Assembly (NCBI RefSeq): GCF_002860125.1
Contig: NZ_PGVA01000049.1
Span: forward strand, 1-45,894
Length of the DNA: 45,894 nucleotides
From: Bacillus canaveralius
Lineage (GTDB): Bacteria; Bacillota; Bacilli; Bacillales; Cytobacillaceae
Direction of reading: 5' to 3'
Part shown: positions 1 to 8,687 of the stretch, piece by piece
Numbering within the stretch: the stretch's first letter is position 1
Layout of the letters: each line of letters starts with the position of its first letter
Translations under genes and position numbers: made by a program
The notes under the pieces: model-generated
The model's input: the letters and a program-made list of their open reading frames with translations, nothing else
Told to the model about the DNA's origin: nothing
Database searches by the model: none

Positions 1-160
1 AAAATAAATTTATTTGATTTGAGCTTGACAAATTCGCTTTTATTTAATGCAACGCTAGTGATTAATGAAAGAAAATGACATAATACTAGATTTTAATCAA
101 TATTAAATTTTTTTAGTTTATTTTACATAAAACTTCTATAAAACGAGATAAAATTTTATG

Positions 161-189
161 TTGACATGGTAATTTTCTTGTCTTAGACT
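161..189 (+). promoter_or_regulatory. Sigma-A-type promoter of the ribose operon
   Basis: TTGACA at 161-166 and TAGACT at 184-189 are separated by 17 bp, a good housekeeping spacing. It is the best promoter match upstream of the regulator gene and lies about 210 bp before it. A perfect palindrome begins 7 bp after the -10 box, where transcription should start, so repression by the encoded LacI protein is likely. Apart from this promoter and the two operator-like sites, I see no gene in bases 1-396, which are strongly AT-rich. Confidence 0.6.
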
Positions 190-196
190 CAAGTTA

Positions 197-210
197 TGAA
201 ACATGTTTCA
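197..210. promoter_or_regulatory. Perfect 14-bp palindrome, candidate LacI-family operator
   Basis: TGAAACATGTTTCA is a perfect inverted repeat placed at the expected transcription start of the promoter at 161-189. LacI-family repressors bind palindromes with TGAAAC/GTTTCA-type arms. A degenerate second copy lies exactly 60 bp downstream. Binding by the adjacent regulator is inferred. Confidence 0.6.
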
Positions 211-256
211 CTATTTGGAAAATAAATAATAAAGCATGTTTTCATATAGAAAAATT

Positions 257-270
257 TGAAGTCTGTTTCA
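257..270. promoter_or_regulatory. Second, degenerate copy of the operator palindrome
   Basis: TGAAGTCTGTTTCA keeps the full right arm (GTTTCA) and the first four bases of the left arm of the site at 197-210. The 60-bp centre-to-centre distance is close to a whole number of helical turns, so both sites would face the same side of the DNA. Confidence 0.45.
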
Positions 271-402
271 TCCTAGAGAAAATACATGCGAGCTTATGGA
301 TTCAAATGCATACTAAAAATTTTGAGTAAATTTTGTTATTTTATGTAAAACGCTTCCTTATGGTATGTATAAAACAGCTGATCATCGAAAGGGTGGGTGT
401 TA

Positions 403-1386
403 ATGGCTAATATGAGACAAATTGCAAAACAAGCTGGTGTGGGGATAGCAACTGTTTCCCGGTACATTAACAACACCGGATATGTAAGTGAAGAAGTAAA
501 GGCAAAGATCGAAAAGGTTATAGAGGAAGTTCATTACAGACCAAATGAATTAGCCAGGGCCATTTTCAAGAGGAATTCCAAAATTATTGGACTCTTAGTC
601 CCTAATATTTCAAATCCTTATTTTAACGAAATGGCATTGATCATCGAAGAGTATGCAAGTAATTTAGGATTTTCAATTTTCTTGTGTAACACAAACGATG
701 ATCCGAAAAAAGAAAGGGCTTACATAAACGTGTTACAGGGGCATCGGGTAGCGGGAATCATTACGGTACGCAGCCAATGTAAAGAAGAATATACCTCTCA
801 GGATATTCCAGTTGTTTCTTTTGAAAGTCATATTTCTGAAAAAGTAATCACTGTGGCTACTGATAATTACACGGGGGGAAAGATCGCTTTTGAACATCTT
901 TATGAAAGCGGATGCAGAAAGTTTGTTCATGTAAAGGGACCTGATTTTTCTGAAGCAATAAATGCTCGCTCTCTAGGTTTTATAGAAAGTGCTAGAGAAA
1001 AAAACCTAAGCATTGACATTATTAAATTTGAGACAGATTTTCAAAGAAAAATGCTCGAGGCCAATATCAAAATTCTCGAAGACATTGAAAAGTTTGATGG
1101 AATCTTCGTATTTAATGACATTGCAGCTGCTACAGTAATTCGGTATTTTCAACAAAAAAACATTCAAATCCCTGAACAAGTACAAGTAATTGGATTCGAT
1201 AATAGCTATATTGGGGAATTCCTTTATCCTTCGTTAACCACAATTGAACAATCTGTTTCAGAAGTTGGAAAAACAATGGTTAAGGTCCTAATTAAAATGA
1301 TTAAAGGGGAGGCCATTAAACAACGAAATATCATGATTCAACCAAAACTGATCAAAAGAGAGACCACTGTAGGCATAAACGTCTGA
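403..1386 (+). CDS. LacI-family transcriptional regulator of the ribose-type operon
   Basis: 327-residue LacI/GalR repressor. The N-terminal helix-turn-helix (about residues 4-24, with the AGVGIATVSRYIN recognition region) is followed by the hinge helix YRPNELARAIF (about 46-56) and then a periplasmic-binding-protein-like effector domain beginning KIIGLLVPNISNPYF. The start is ATG 403, because AAAGGGTGG lies just upstream at the right distance; GTG 397 overlaps that site. The gene lies 40 bp before the sugar ABC genes on the same strand, so it probably autoregulates the operon through the palindromes at 197 and 257. The effector is most likely ribose or its phosphate, inferred only from the neighbours. 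Confidence 0.92.
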   Translation: MANMRQIAKQAGVGIATVSRYINNTGYVSEEVKAKIEKVIEEVHYRPNELARAIFKRNSKIIGLLVPNISNPYFNEMALIIEEYASNLGFSIFLCNTNDDPKKERAYINVLQGHRVAGIITVRSQCKEEYTSQDIPVVSFESHISEKVITVATDNYTGGKIAFEHLYESGCRKFVHVKGPDFSEAINARSLGFIESAREKNLSIDIIKFETDFQRKMLEANIKILEDIEKFDGIFVFNDIAAATVIRYFQQKNIQIPEQVQVIGFDNSYIGEFLYPSLTTIEQSVSEVGKTMVKVLIKMIKGEAIKQRNIMIQPKLIKRETTVGINV

Positions 1387-1426
1387 CAAATTATAAACCC
1401 TTTTCCTTAGTAATGGAGGTGTGATC

Positions 1427-2911
1427 ATGGAAATAAAAATGACTGAAATTTATAAAAGCTTTGGAAACGTTCAGGTATTGAAAAATGCTGGGATTCATGT
1501 AAAGGAAAAAGAAATACATGCACTTATGGGCGAAAATGGTGCGGGTAAATCCACATTGATGAAAATATTAACAGGCGTCTATATTAAAGATGCAGGTAAT
1601 GTTGAAATTAATGGGGAAATCCAAGAGTTTAAAAATATTAAAGATAGCGAAAATATGAAAATAGCTTTTATTCACCAGGAACTTAATGTGCTTAACGAAA
1701 TGAGCATTGTTGACAATATGTTTTTAGGAAAGGAAATAAAGAATAGATTGGGTCTTGTTGATAAAAAATCGATGGTTAAACTGGCTAAAGAAAAGCTTCT
1801 TCTACTTGGCTTGGATATTGATCCTAATACACTTATAAAAGATATTTCCATTGGTAAAAGACAGCTTGTTGAAATTGCCAAGGCGCTGTTAATGGATGCT
1901 GAACTCATCATAATGGATGAACCTACGGCTGCATTGACGGATAAAGAAATCGATTTGCTATTTAACATTATAAAAAGTCTGAAGGATAAAGGGGTTTCGT
2001 TTGTTTATATTTCACACAGGATGGAAGAAATTTTTGATTTATGCGATGAAATTACTGTAATGCGAGATGGGGCATTTGTTGCGCAGAAAAAAACGACCGA
2101 TACATCCTTCGAGGAAATTGTTAGCTTGATGGTGGGCTACGACTTGGATGATCGTTTCCCTAGGGTAGAGGTGGAAGCTGGGGAAGTAATATTATCGGTC
2201 AAAGGGTTAACAAAAAAAGGAAAATTCGAAAATATAGATTTCGAGCTTAGAAAGGGAGAAATCCTTGGCTTTTCTGGATTAATGGGTTCCGGCAGAACGG
2301 ACGTAATGCACGCAATCTTTGGAAGTACTCCTTTCGATTCTGGGTCAATTTATATTAATCAGAAAGAAGTGAAGATTAAATCCCCAATTGATGCTAAGAA
2401 ACTAGGAATTGGCTTTATCACTGAGGACAGAAAGAATGAGGGACTAATTTTGAATTTTACGGTCGCTGAAAATGCAGTTTTACCGTCCTTGTCTTCTTTT
2501 ACAGAAAACCGATTAGTTAAGGAAGGAAAGATTTCAGGAATAGTGGATGAATACATAAAAAAATTAAGGGTGAGAACGCCTGGCCAAACGATCGAAGTTG
2601 GTAAGTTAAGCGGCGGTAATCAGCAAAAAATTGTTCTAGCCAAATGGCTGATAACAAACCCGCAGATCTTAATCCTTGATGAGCCAACAAGGGGTGTTGA
2701 CGTAGGTGCAAAGAAAGAAATTTACGATATTATTAACCAGTTGAAATTGGCTGGAGTTGCAATAATAGTAGTTTCTAGCGAACTCCCCGAAATAATAGGG
2801 GTTTGTGATCGTGTGGCAGTCATGCATGAAAAGAAGCTCAAAAAAATATTTGATATCAAAGAGGCAACCCAAGAAAAGATAATGGAATATTCCACAGGTG
2901 GAGGGATATGA
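1427..2911 (+). CDS. rbsA: Ribose-type ABC transporter, dual ATP-binding subunit
   Basis: 494-residue ATPase with two fused nucleotide-binding domains, as in RbsA/MglA/XylG. Domain 1 has Walker A GENGAGKST (about 35-43), and Walker B IIMDEPTAAL. Domain 2 has the degenerate Walker A GLMGSGRTD typical of this family, signature LSGGNQQK and Walker B LILDEPTRGVD. Length is normal. GGAGGT at 1415-1420 sets the start at ATG 1427, not the upstream GTG 1421. It powers import through the membrane subunit encoded immediately downstream. Ribose specificity is inferred from the linked ribokinase. Confidence 0.93.
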   Translation: MEIKMTEIYKSFGNVQVLKNAGIHVKEKEIHALMGENGAGKSTLMKILTGVYIKDAGNVEINGEIQEFKNIKDSENMKIAFIHQELNVLNEMSIVDNMFLGKEIKNRLGLVDKKSMVKLAKEKLLLLGLDIDPNTLIKDISIGKRQLVEIAKALLMDAELIIMDEPTAALTDKEIDLLFNIIKSLKDKGVSFVYISHRMEEIFDLCDEITVMRDGAFVAQKKTTDTSFEEIVSLMVGYDLDDRFPRVEVEAGEVILSVKGLTKKGKFENIDFELRKGEILGFSGLMGSGRTDVMHAIFGSTPFDSGSIYINQKEVKIKSPIDAKKLGIGFITEDRKNEGLILNFTVAENAVLPSLSSFTENRLVKEGKISGIVDEYIKKLRVRTPGQTIEVGKLSGGNQQKIVLAKWLITNPQILILDEPTRGVDVGAKKEIYDIINQLKLAGVAIIVVSSELPEIIGVCDRVAVMHEKKLKKIFDIKEATQEKIMEYSTGGGI

Positions 2912-2912
2912 G

Positions 2913-3851
2913 TTGGAGAAAATAGGATCGATTTATAAAAAATATGGAACATTTATTGTTTTACTTGCTTTAGTGTTCATTATATCCTTAACGAATGCTA
3001 AATTTTTAACAATGTATAACTTCTTAAATATATTCCGCCAGGTTTCTATCAATGGTCTTATTGCTTTTGGTATGACTTTTGTTATTCTGACAGGCGGTAT
3101 TGATTTGTCGGTAGGCGCCATATTAGGACTCGCGGGTATGATAATGGGCATTATGATTTCAGGTGGAACTCCGGATGTAATTGCAATCCCAACTGTCCTC
3201 GCCATAGGCGCCCTACTTGGATTGTTTAATGGTGTTTTGATTTCCAAAGTAAACCTCCAAGCATTTATTGTGACTCTTGCAACAATGACGATGTATAGAG
3301 GTATTACGATGATCGTGTCAGATGGGATCCCTGCAATGGGCTTAACAGCAAACTCACCAGTCCTTGATTTCTTCAGCCAGGGAAGCGTGTTAGGCATTCC
3401 ATTTCCAATGATTGTTTTCATCGTTATCTTTTTTATATTATTAGTCCTTCTTCAAAATACAGTTTTTGGCCGCGGAGTTTATGCCATTGGTGGCAACGAA
3501 GAGGTCGCACGATTATCTTCTTTGCCAACAACCCGAATAAAAACATGGGTTTATGTAATTAGTGGGGTCATGTCAGCTTTAGCTGGTGTAATTTTGACGT
3601 CGCGTTTAAGCTCATCGCAGCCTACTGCTGGGATGGGATTTGAATTAGATGCAATTGCTGCTGTCGTTATTGGTGGAACAAGCCTTGCTGGGGGGAGAGG
3701 AAGACTTTTTGGCACATTCATAGGGGTACTTATTATAGGTGTTTTAAATAATGGACTTAATATCATTGGTGTGTCGGCCTTCTATCAGCAATTCATAAAA
3801 GGGCTAGTTATACTTCTTGCGGTGCTTTTAGACCGGAAGAGTGCTAGATAA
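2913..3851 (+). CDS. rbsC: Ribose-type ABC transporter, permease subunit
   Basis: 312-residue, highly hydrophobic BPD_transp_2 permease with about eight to ten membrane segments. It carries the family motifs LTGGIDLSVGAILGL and AAVVIGGTSLAGGRGR. The start is probably TTG 2913, 1 bp after the rbsA stop, because GGTGGAGGG at 2897-2905 is correctly spaced for it. A GTG at 2898 overlaps that ribosome binding site and is less likely. The tight spacing suggests translational coupling to rbsA. It forms the membrane channel with RbsA and the lipoprotein RbsB. Confidence 0.92.
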   Translation: MEKIGSIYKKYGTFIVLLALVFIISLTNAKFLTMYNFLNIFRQVSINGLIAFGMTFVILTGGIDLSVGAILGLAGMIMGIMISGGTPDVIAIPTVLAIGALLGLFNGVLISKVNLQAFIVTLATMTMYRGITMIVSDGIPAMGLTANSPVLDFFSQGSVLGIPFPMIVFIVIFFILLVLLQNTVFGRGVYAIGGNEEVARLSSLPTTRIKTWVYVISGVMSALAGVILTSRLSSSQPTAGMGFELDAIAAVVIGGTSLAGGRGRLFGTFIGVLIIGVLNNGLNIIGVSAFYQQFIKGLVILLAVLLDRKSAR

Positions 3852-3876
3852 ATTAAAATATCAGGAGGGGTACAAA

Positions 3877-4812
3877 ATGAAAAGGCTTTCTTTAATTTTA
3901 TTAGCGGTTCTTCTGCTGATTTTGGGTGGATGTAGCCAGGAATCAGGTGGAGACGGAAAAAATGACAAGGAAAAGAAGATTGCCCTACTTATGGCAGACT
4001 TAGGAAATCCATTTTTCCACGTACTTCGTGACGCTGTTGTTAACCAGGGTGAGGAATTAGGATATGAAGTGTTAGTATATGATGGTCAAAATGATGCATC
4101 CAAGCAGCCCTCACAAGTAGAAGATGCGCTTCAAAAAGGAGTTAATGCCATAATCATAAATCCTGGTGATGAGTCCTCAGCCGCAAATGCTTTAAAGGAC
4201 GCAATTACACAAGATGTTCCAGTTGTTACAGTTGACAGATCTGTAGATGTAGATGGGGTTCTTTCTTATCTGGTAACAGATAACACAAAAGGTGGAAAAC
4301 TTGTTGGTGAATGGCTTCAGAAGAAGATGCCTGAAGGCGGCAAAGTTATTCATATGGAAGGTGTTATTGGAACAGCGCCACAACGTGAACGTGGGGGCGG
4401 TTTCTTAAGTATGATTGATCCTTCGAAAAACAAGGATAGCAAATTTGAGATTATCGATACAACAGTAGGCGACTTTTCTATGGCGCCTGCTGAAGCGGCA
4501 ATGTCCGATTTATTAGCAAAGCATGATGATATTGATGTTGTTTTTGCACAAAATGATACAATGGCAGTTGGTGTTGTACGCGCAATTGAAACAGCTGGAA
4601 GACAAGATGATGGAATTGTTGTTATTGGTTTTGATGGTGCTAAAGAGGCATATGATTTGATAGAAGAAGGTAAAATGTCTGTAACAGCTGTACAGGATTT
4701 CGAGTTCATTGGTTCAGAATCTGTAAAATATGTAGATGATTTCTTAAAAGATGGAAAAAAACCTGAGGAAAAAGTTCTTGTTGATGTCTATATGTCAGAT
4801 GAAAAGAAATAA
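3877..4812 (+). CDS. rbsB: Ribose-type substrate-binding lipoprotein
   Basis: 311-residue periplasmic-binding-protein family member (Peripla_BP_4). A basic, hydrophobic signal ends in the lipobox LGGC (Cys near residue 20), so the mature protein should be lipid-anchored on the outer face of the membrane. The mature part starts KKIALLMADLGNPFF and contains the sugar-contact regions NPGDESSA and VDRSVDVDG typical of ribose/galactose binders. AGGAGGGG at 3863-3870 selects ATG 3877. It is the last gene before a strong terminator, so the ribokinase downstream is probably transcribed partly from its own promoter. Confidence 0.93.
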   Translation: MKRLSLILLAVLLLILGGCSQESGGDGKNDKEKKIALLMADLGNPFFHVLRDAVVNQGEELGYEVLVYDGQNDASKQPSQVEDALQKGVNAIIINPGDESSAANALKDAITQDVPVVTVDRSVDVDGVLSYLVTDNTKGGKLVGEWLQKKMPEGGKVIHMEGVIGTAPQRERGGGFLSMIDPSKNKDSKFEIIDTTVGDFSMAPAEAAMSDLLAKHDDIDVVFAQNDTMAVGVVRAIETAGRQDDGIVVIGFDGAKEAYDLIEEGKMSVTAVQDFEFIGSESVKYVDDFLKDGKKPEEKVLVDVYMSDEKK

Positions 4813-4854
4813 AACAATCTAACACGATATAAAAACGAATCGTTGTTCAAATGT

Positions 4855-4892
4855 CCCCCTTTATCTTCTATTAAATAAAGGGGAATTTTTCT
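4855..4892 (+). terminator. Rho-independent terminator after rbsB
   Basis: CCCCTTTAT (4856-4864) pairs perfectly with ATAAAGGGG (4875-4883) around a 10-base loop and is followed by AATTTTTCTT. It separates the regulator-transporter genes from the two kinase genes and may set their relative expression. Confidence 0.85.
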
Positions 4893-4973
4893 TAAGTTCG
4901 CAGAATCGTAGGCTCTGTCAAAGTGCAGAGGGTACTTTATATATAGAGTAGTTGAGAATGTTACATAAGCGCT

Positions 4974-4987
4974 GTCTGCCTGCAGAC
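4974..4987. promoter_or_regulatory. Inverted repeat upstream of ribokinase, possible operator
   Basis: GTCTGC and GCAGAC arms with a 2-base centre lie 26 bp before the ribokinase start. The adjoining ATAAGCGCTGTC (from 4966) resembles a cre core. No convincing -35/-10 pair could be fixed here, so the role is uncertain. Confidence 0.3.
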
Positions 4988-5012
4988 AACTAAATATAAG
5001 GAGGGATACTTT

Positions 5013-5900
5013 TTGGCACGTATTGCTGTGATTGGCAGTATTAATATGGATTTGGTAGTTGAAACGGATAAGAGTCCCAAAAAGGGTGAAACTGTATTGG
5101 GCAATCAGTTTTTTACCTCCCATGGTGGAAAAGGGGCGAACCAAGCGGTGGCAGTTGCAAGGCTCGGCGGCTCTGTGACCATGTTTGGCTCATTAGGAAA
5201 TGATCAGAATGGAAAAAGCCTAAAAGATAATTTAGTTTTAGAAAGCATTGAAACAACGTATATAAACATGTTGGATAATGTTTCATCTGGAGTCGCTGTT
5301 ATAGAGATTTGTGAGAAAGATAATCGAATCATTGTAATACCAGGTGCAAATCAACATACAAACATTGAGTATTTGTCTACGGTAAAGGAAGTTCTCTTAA
5401 ACTTTGATGTTATTATTATGCAGATGGAAATCCCGATAGAAGCTTTACAATTCATAATAAAATTTCTTTCAGAAAATAAGAAAGTCATTATCCTTAACCC
5501 GGCCCCCGCTCTACCTTTACCAGAAGATGTCTTGAGTCAAGTAACATATATAACGCCAAATGAACATGAGTATAAGATTGTGTTAAATACGTCTCACGAT
5601 ATAGAAGCAAGCTTGAGAAGGTATCCCAATAAATTGTTAATTACGTGCGGAGAAAAAGGGGTTAAGTACCACAATGGCAGCAATGTTGAGACCATCCCTT
5701 CCATCAAGGTTGATGTTGTTGATACTACAGGTGCAGGGGATACATTTACTGCAGCATTTGGAATTGCAATTTCTGAGGGAAGGCCGCTTCATGAAGCTAT
5801 ACGTTTTGCAAACATTGCTGCCGGGCTTTCAATTACGAAAATTGGTGCCCAGCAAGGGATGCCAACACGCAAGAGTGTCACCAAATTACTTGATTCATAA
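5013..5900 (+). CDS. rbsK: Ribokinase (PfkB family)
   Basis: 295-residue sugar kinase that phosphorylates ribose at O5 with ATP in the cytosol. The N-terminus GSINMDLVVETDKSPKKGE and the GGKGANQAVAVARLGG motif (about residues 38-53) are diagnostic of ribokinase, and DTTGAGDTFTAAFG carries the catalytic Asp and anion hole near the C-terminus. The start is TTG 5013, preceded by AAGGAGGGA at 4999-5007. It stands 200 bp after rbsB beyond a terminator and just before a xylulokinase gene. The ribose pyranase gene rbsD, often linked to rbsK, is absent from this operon. Confidence 0.92.
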   Translation: MARIAVIGSINMDLVVETDKSPKKGETVLGNQFFTSHGGKGANQAVAVARLGGSVTMFGSLGNDQNGKSLKDNLVLESIETTYINMLDNVSSGVAVIEICEKDNRIIVIPGANQHTNIEYLSTVKEVLLNFDVIIMQMEIPIEALQFIIKFLSENKKVIILNPAPALPLPEDVLSQVTYITPNEHEYKIVLNTSHDIEASLRRYPNKLLITCGEKGVKYHNGSNVETIPSIKVDVVDTTGAGDTFTAAFGIAISEGRPLHEAIRFANIAAGLSITKIGAQQGMPTRKSVTKLLDS

Positions 5901-5909
5901 TTTTTAAGA

Positions 5910-5923
5910 TTGAAACGCTAACA
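5910..5923 (+). promoter_or_regulatory. Candidate cre (CcpA) site between the kinase genes
   Basis: TTGAAACGCTAACA matches 12 of 14 positions of the cre consensus TGWAANCGNTNWCA. It sits in the 58-bp gap between ribokinase and xylulokinase, where it could act as a roadblock to transcription under carbon catabolite repression. It is a consensus match only. Confidence 0.4.
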
Positions 5924-5958
5924 ACGCGAATGCTTAATCAGTTTGGAGTTGATAAAAG

Positions 5959-7458
5959 ATGAAATATGTTATCGGCATTGACTTAGGAACTAGTGCGGTT
6001 AAAACTATCCTTGTTAATGATACTGGGGAAGTAATATGTGAAAATTCTAAGTCTTATCCTCTCATTCAAGAAAAATCGGGTTATAGTGAGCAGGATCCTG
6101 AGCAATGGATCGCACAGACCAAAAATTCAATAACTGAGTTAGTTGCACATTTTAAAGGAAATGTAAGGGACATAGAAGGGATCAGTTTTTCGGGTCAAAT
6201 GCATGGATTAGTCCTCTTGGATCTGAATTATAAAGTTCTGCGTAATGCTATCCTTTGGAATGACACGAGAACTAGTCCTCAATGTAAATTGATAACCGAG
6301 CAGTTTGGAGAACAAATACTGAAGACAACAAGGAATAGGGTACTTGAGGGTTTCACATTGCCGAAGATTGTTTGGGTCAAGGAAAATGAACAAGAGATCT
6401 TTAACCAAACCTCCATCTTTCTTCTTCCAAAGGATTACATCAGATTTCGTTTGACAGGCGACTTAAGCAGTGAGTGTTCCGATGCAGCCGGGACTTTGCT
6501 ACTGGATATAGCAAAGAAGGAATGGAATATAGAAATATGTAAGGCATTCGAAATCCCCATTGAAATATGTCCTCCACTTGTTGAATCACATTCATTTTCC
6601 GGGACTTTACTGGCAGATGTGGCTAGGGAGATCGGGCTATCAGATGAAACAAAAGTATTTGCCGGAGGAGCAGATAATGCCTGTGGTGCCCTGGGTGCCG
6701 GAATACTGTCATCAGACTTTACATTATGCAGCATCGGCACTTCGGGAGTTGTTCTTACCTACGAAGATGATAAAGACAGAGATTATGGGGGGCGACTCCA
6801 CTTTTTTAACCATGTCAAGGATGATTCCTTTTATTCAATGGGTGTAACTCTATCTGCGGGCCAAAGCTTAACTTGGTTTAAGGAAAACTTTGCAAAAAAT
6901 GATTCTTTTCAAAAATTACTTGAGGAAATTCAGCATGTTCCAATTGGTTGTGATGGACTTATGTTCACTCCATATTTATTCGGTGAAAGGACTCCTCATG
7001 CGGATGCTACTATACGTGGAACCTTTTTAGGGATAGATGGAAACCATAGAAGAGAACATTTTGTAAGAGCAATAATAGAAGGAATAACTTTTTCACTAAA
7101 TGAGTCAATACAAATATTCCGTGATGAAGGCAAAGCTATTGAAAACATTATATCCATCGGCGGGGGAGCGAAAAGTGATATATGGCTACAAATACAAGCC
7201 GATATTTTTAATGCAAAAGTGCTTAAGATAAAAAGCGAACAGGGACCAGGTTTAGGTGCAGCCATGCTTGCTGCATATGGTTGTGGCTGGTTCAAATCGT
7301 TGGACGAATGTGCAAAAAGATTTATTAATATCTCTTCTGAATTTCATCCAAATCCCGACAATGTAAAGAAGTACAGCATACTGTTTAATATTTATAGAGA
7401 AATCTATTCTAATACGAAGGAATTAAATCAAAAATTGGTTGATTTCAGAATGAAGTAA
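5959..7458 (+). CDS. xylB: Xylulokinase-type FGGY carbohydrate kinase
   Basis: 499-residue FGGY-family kinase, normal length for XylB. The N-terminal ATPase-fold motif is IGIDLGTSAVKTILVND, followed by FSGQMHGLVLLD, WNDTRTSPQC, GGADNACGALGAG (catalytic Asp region) and GGGAKSDIWLQIQADIF in the C-terminal domain. These fit D-xylulose kinases better than glycerol or gluconate kinases. It would form xylulose 5-phosphate for the pentose phosphate pathway. There is no xylose isomerase or polyol dehydrogenase beside it, so the xylulose (or ribulose) must come from elsewhere. TTGGAG about 10 bp upstream is a moderate ribosome binding site. Confidence 0.87.
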   Translation: MKYVIGIDLGTSAVKTILVNDTGEVICENSKSYPLIQEKSGYSEQDPEQWIAQTKNSITELVAHFKGNVRDIEGISFSGQMHGLVLLDLNYKVLRNAILWNDTRTSPQCKLITEQFGEQILKTTRNRVLEGFTLPKIVWVKENEQEIFNQTSIFLLPKDYIRFRLTGDLSSECSDAAGTLLLDIAKKEWNIEICKAFEIPIEICPPLVESHSFSGTLLADVAREIGLSDETKVFAGGADNACGALGAGILSSDFTLCSIGTSGVVLTYEDDKDRDYGGRLHFFNHVKDDSFYSMGVTLSAGQSLTWFKENFAKNDSFQKLLEEIQHVPIGCDGLMFTPYLFGERTPHADATIRGTFLGIDGNHRREHFVRAIIEGITFSLNESIQIFRDEGKAIENIISIGGGAKSDIWLQIQADIFNAKVLKIKSEQGPGLGAAMLAAYGCGWFKSLDECAKRFINISSEFHPNPDNVKKYSILFNIYREIYSNTKELNQKLVDFRMK

Positions 7459-7495
7459 GATTGAAGTACCATCTAGCTAAGCTAAGCAAAATGCT

Positions 7496-7535
7496 GGGGC
7501 AGGTGCCAATCCAGGTTACCTGTCTTTTGGTTTTT
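7496..7535 (+). terminator. Probable terminator after xylulokinase
   Basis: GGGCAGGT (7497-7504) pairs, with two G-U pairs, with ACCTGTCTT (from 7518), followed by a T-rich run TTTTGGTTTTT. It is weaker than the other terminators here but placed where the operon should end. Confidence 0.5.
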
Positions 7536-7631
7536 ACAGTGTTTAAAGATCCACAATACTAAACAAATAAGGTGGATATAAGATATCATGTAATTTATAA
7601 AGAGATCACTACTCGAAGACAGGTGAATGAC

Positions 7632-7988
7632 ATGTATCATGGCCTTCTCAATGAACTATTGCATATAACCAATGAAGAGAAAGTCATCCTGGAGCGAAGG
7701 AAAAAAGTCAGCAAAGAACTGTATACAAGCAAGACCAATTTTATTATTGAGAGTGAGAAATTTCTTAGCAAAGATAAAATGATCATGGTCCGCAAGCATA
7801 CAAGGTTTGTTGATTTCCCATTGCACAAACATGATTATATAGAGGCCAACTATGTCTTTAATGGGGAACTAAAGCAGACAGTAGGAGGAAAGCCAATTAC
7901 CTTGAAAAAGGGCGAGCTCCTGTTATTGAAACAGCATATCGAACGCTGCGTATTCCCAATCGCTTTAATAATTTCGGACCAATGGTAA
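7632..7988 (+). pseudogene. AraC-family regulator, N-terminal fragment
   Basis: Only the N-terminal part of a YesN/AraC-type regulator survives. It has an N-terminal helical region and then a cupin beginning HKHDYIEANYVFNGELKQT, with the family feature LKKGELLLLKQH. The reading frame then runs into sequence that is antisense to an LrgB-type gene (from about 7940) and stops at 7988 with no DNA-binding domain. The probable start is ATG 7632 after AGGTGA; upstream in-frame TTG codons lack a ribosome binding site. It cannot function as a DNA-binding regulator. The breakpoint suggests a deletion or recombination that joined two unrelated genes tail to tail. Confidence 0.75.
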
Positions 7989-8424
7989 AGGAAACGAGAC
8001 CTGAAAAAATCTCAAAGAATACCGTAGTTGAGGTATAACCTCCCAGCTCATTTGATAAGGTTAAAGCAATTGGAAGTGTGACAGATCGGGGGATTAAAGA
8101 CGCCAGTAACTGTTGAGTTAAATGGAATATTTGCGCTAGCCCAATGACAGAGATGATCCCCGGCACCGTACCGCAAACAACTCCTGAACAGATTTTATTA
8201 AAGTTCTTTTTTAGGAACGACCACTGTTTGTATAGCGGAACAGCTAGAGAGACAACCGCAAGTTCCAAAAGCTTATTAAAAACGAGGCTTCCTTGCTGAT
8301 AAGTGTCCTCATGGATTTGACAGGCAAGCAATAAAAAAACATATATTTTTCTATCTGCTCCAAATAGATTGTTGAATAGCGTCAAGGTGATTCGGGCGTA
8401 TGGTAACAGCCCCTTTTCGTGCAT
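7940..8424 (-). pseudogene. LrgB/CidB-type membrane protein remnant
   Basis: The reverse strand encodes LrgB-like sequence: VVSLAVPLYKQWSFLKKNF, then GTVPGIISVIGLAQIFHL, LIPRSVTLPIALTLSNELGG and TIGPKLLKRLGIRS, all in the order expected of LrgB. The N-terminal third is missing or scrambled and the C-terminus is cut where the AraC fragment begins. LrgB proteins work with LrgA in export or murein-hydrolase control, and no lrgA is present. Both ends are damaged, so this is a relic rather than a gene. Confidence 0.75.
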
Positions 8425-8505
8425 TCATTTATGTTTATTTTGGAAAGAGGCCGGATATCGAGGGAGAGAATCAAACTGTTCTTTTTTTCAGTCATTTCGC
8501 TTTTG

Positions 8506-8682
8506 CTGAAGGCTTAGGATCAAGCTTTTTGGAAATAAATAGACAAAGCCATCCAGAACCTAACACGCAAGCAGCCAATGGAAGTGCATAGAACATAAAA
8601 ATGGCCCAGACGAAAAAATATACGCCCCAAGCGATAGAGTTGCCTATCCGGTCATTAAAAGGAAACTAGAACAAAATTCACG
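8506..8682 (-). pseudogene. Small membrane-protein remnant, family unknown
   Basis: Reading leftwards, a frame opens after a stop near 8668 and encodes about 55 residues: NDRIGNSIAWGVYFF, then FALPLAACVLGSGW-like hydrophobic sequence (VWAIFMFYALPLAACVLGSG) and a charged end FISKKLDPKPSAKAK. It has no start codon or ribosome binding site. It resembles a C-terminal piece with two short membrane segments. I do not recognise the family. It lies between the LrgB relic and another fragment next to the kinase gene. Confidence 0.4.
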
Positions 8683-8687
8683 CATCT

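Noticed and set aside
1-60. TTGACA at 25-30 as a second promoter
   Set aside because: No acceptable -10 hexamer lies 16-18 bp downstream.
330-366. Possible cre site (GTAAAACGCTTCCT) just before the LacI gene
   Set aside because: It has four mismatches to the consensus, including at fixed positions, so the match is no better than chance in AT-rich DNA.
2933-3421. 162-codon frame on the reverse strand inside rbsC
   Set aside because: It lies wholly antisense to a clear permease gene, has no ribosome binding site, and its composition mirrors the hydrophobic codons of rbsC.
8400-8591. 63-codon rightward frame in the decay zone
   Set aside because: It is antisense to LrgB-type and membrane-protein relics that explain the sequence better, and it lacks a ribosome binding site.
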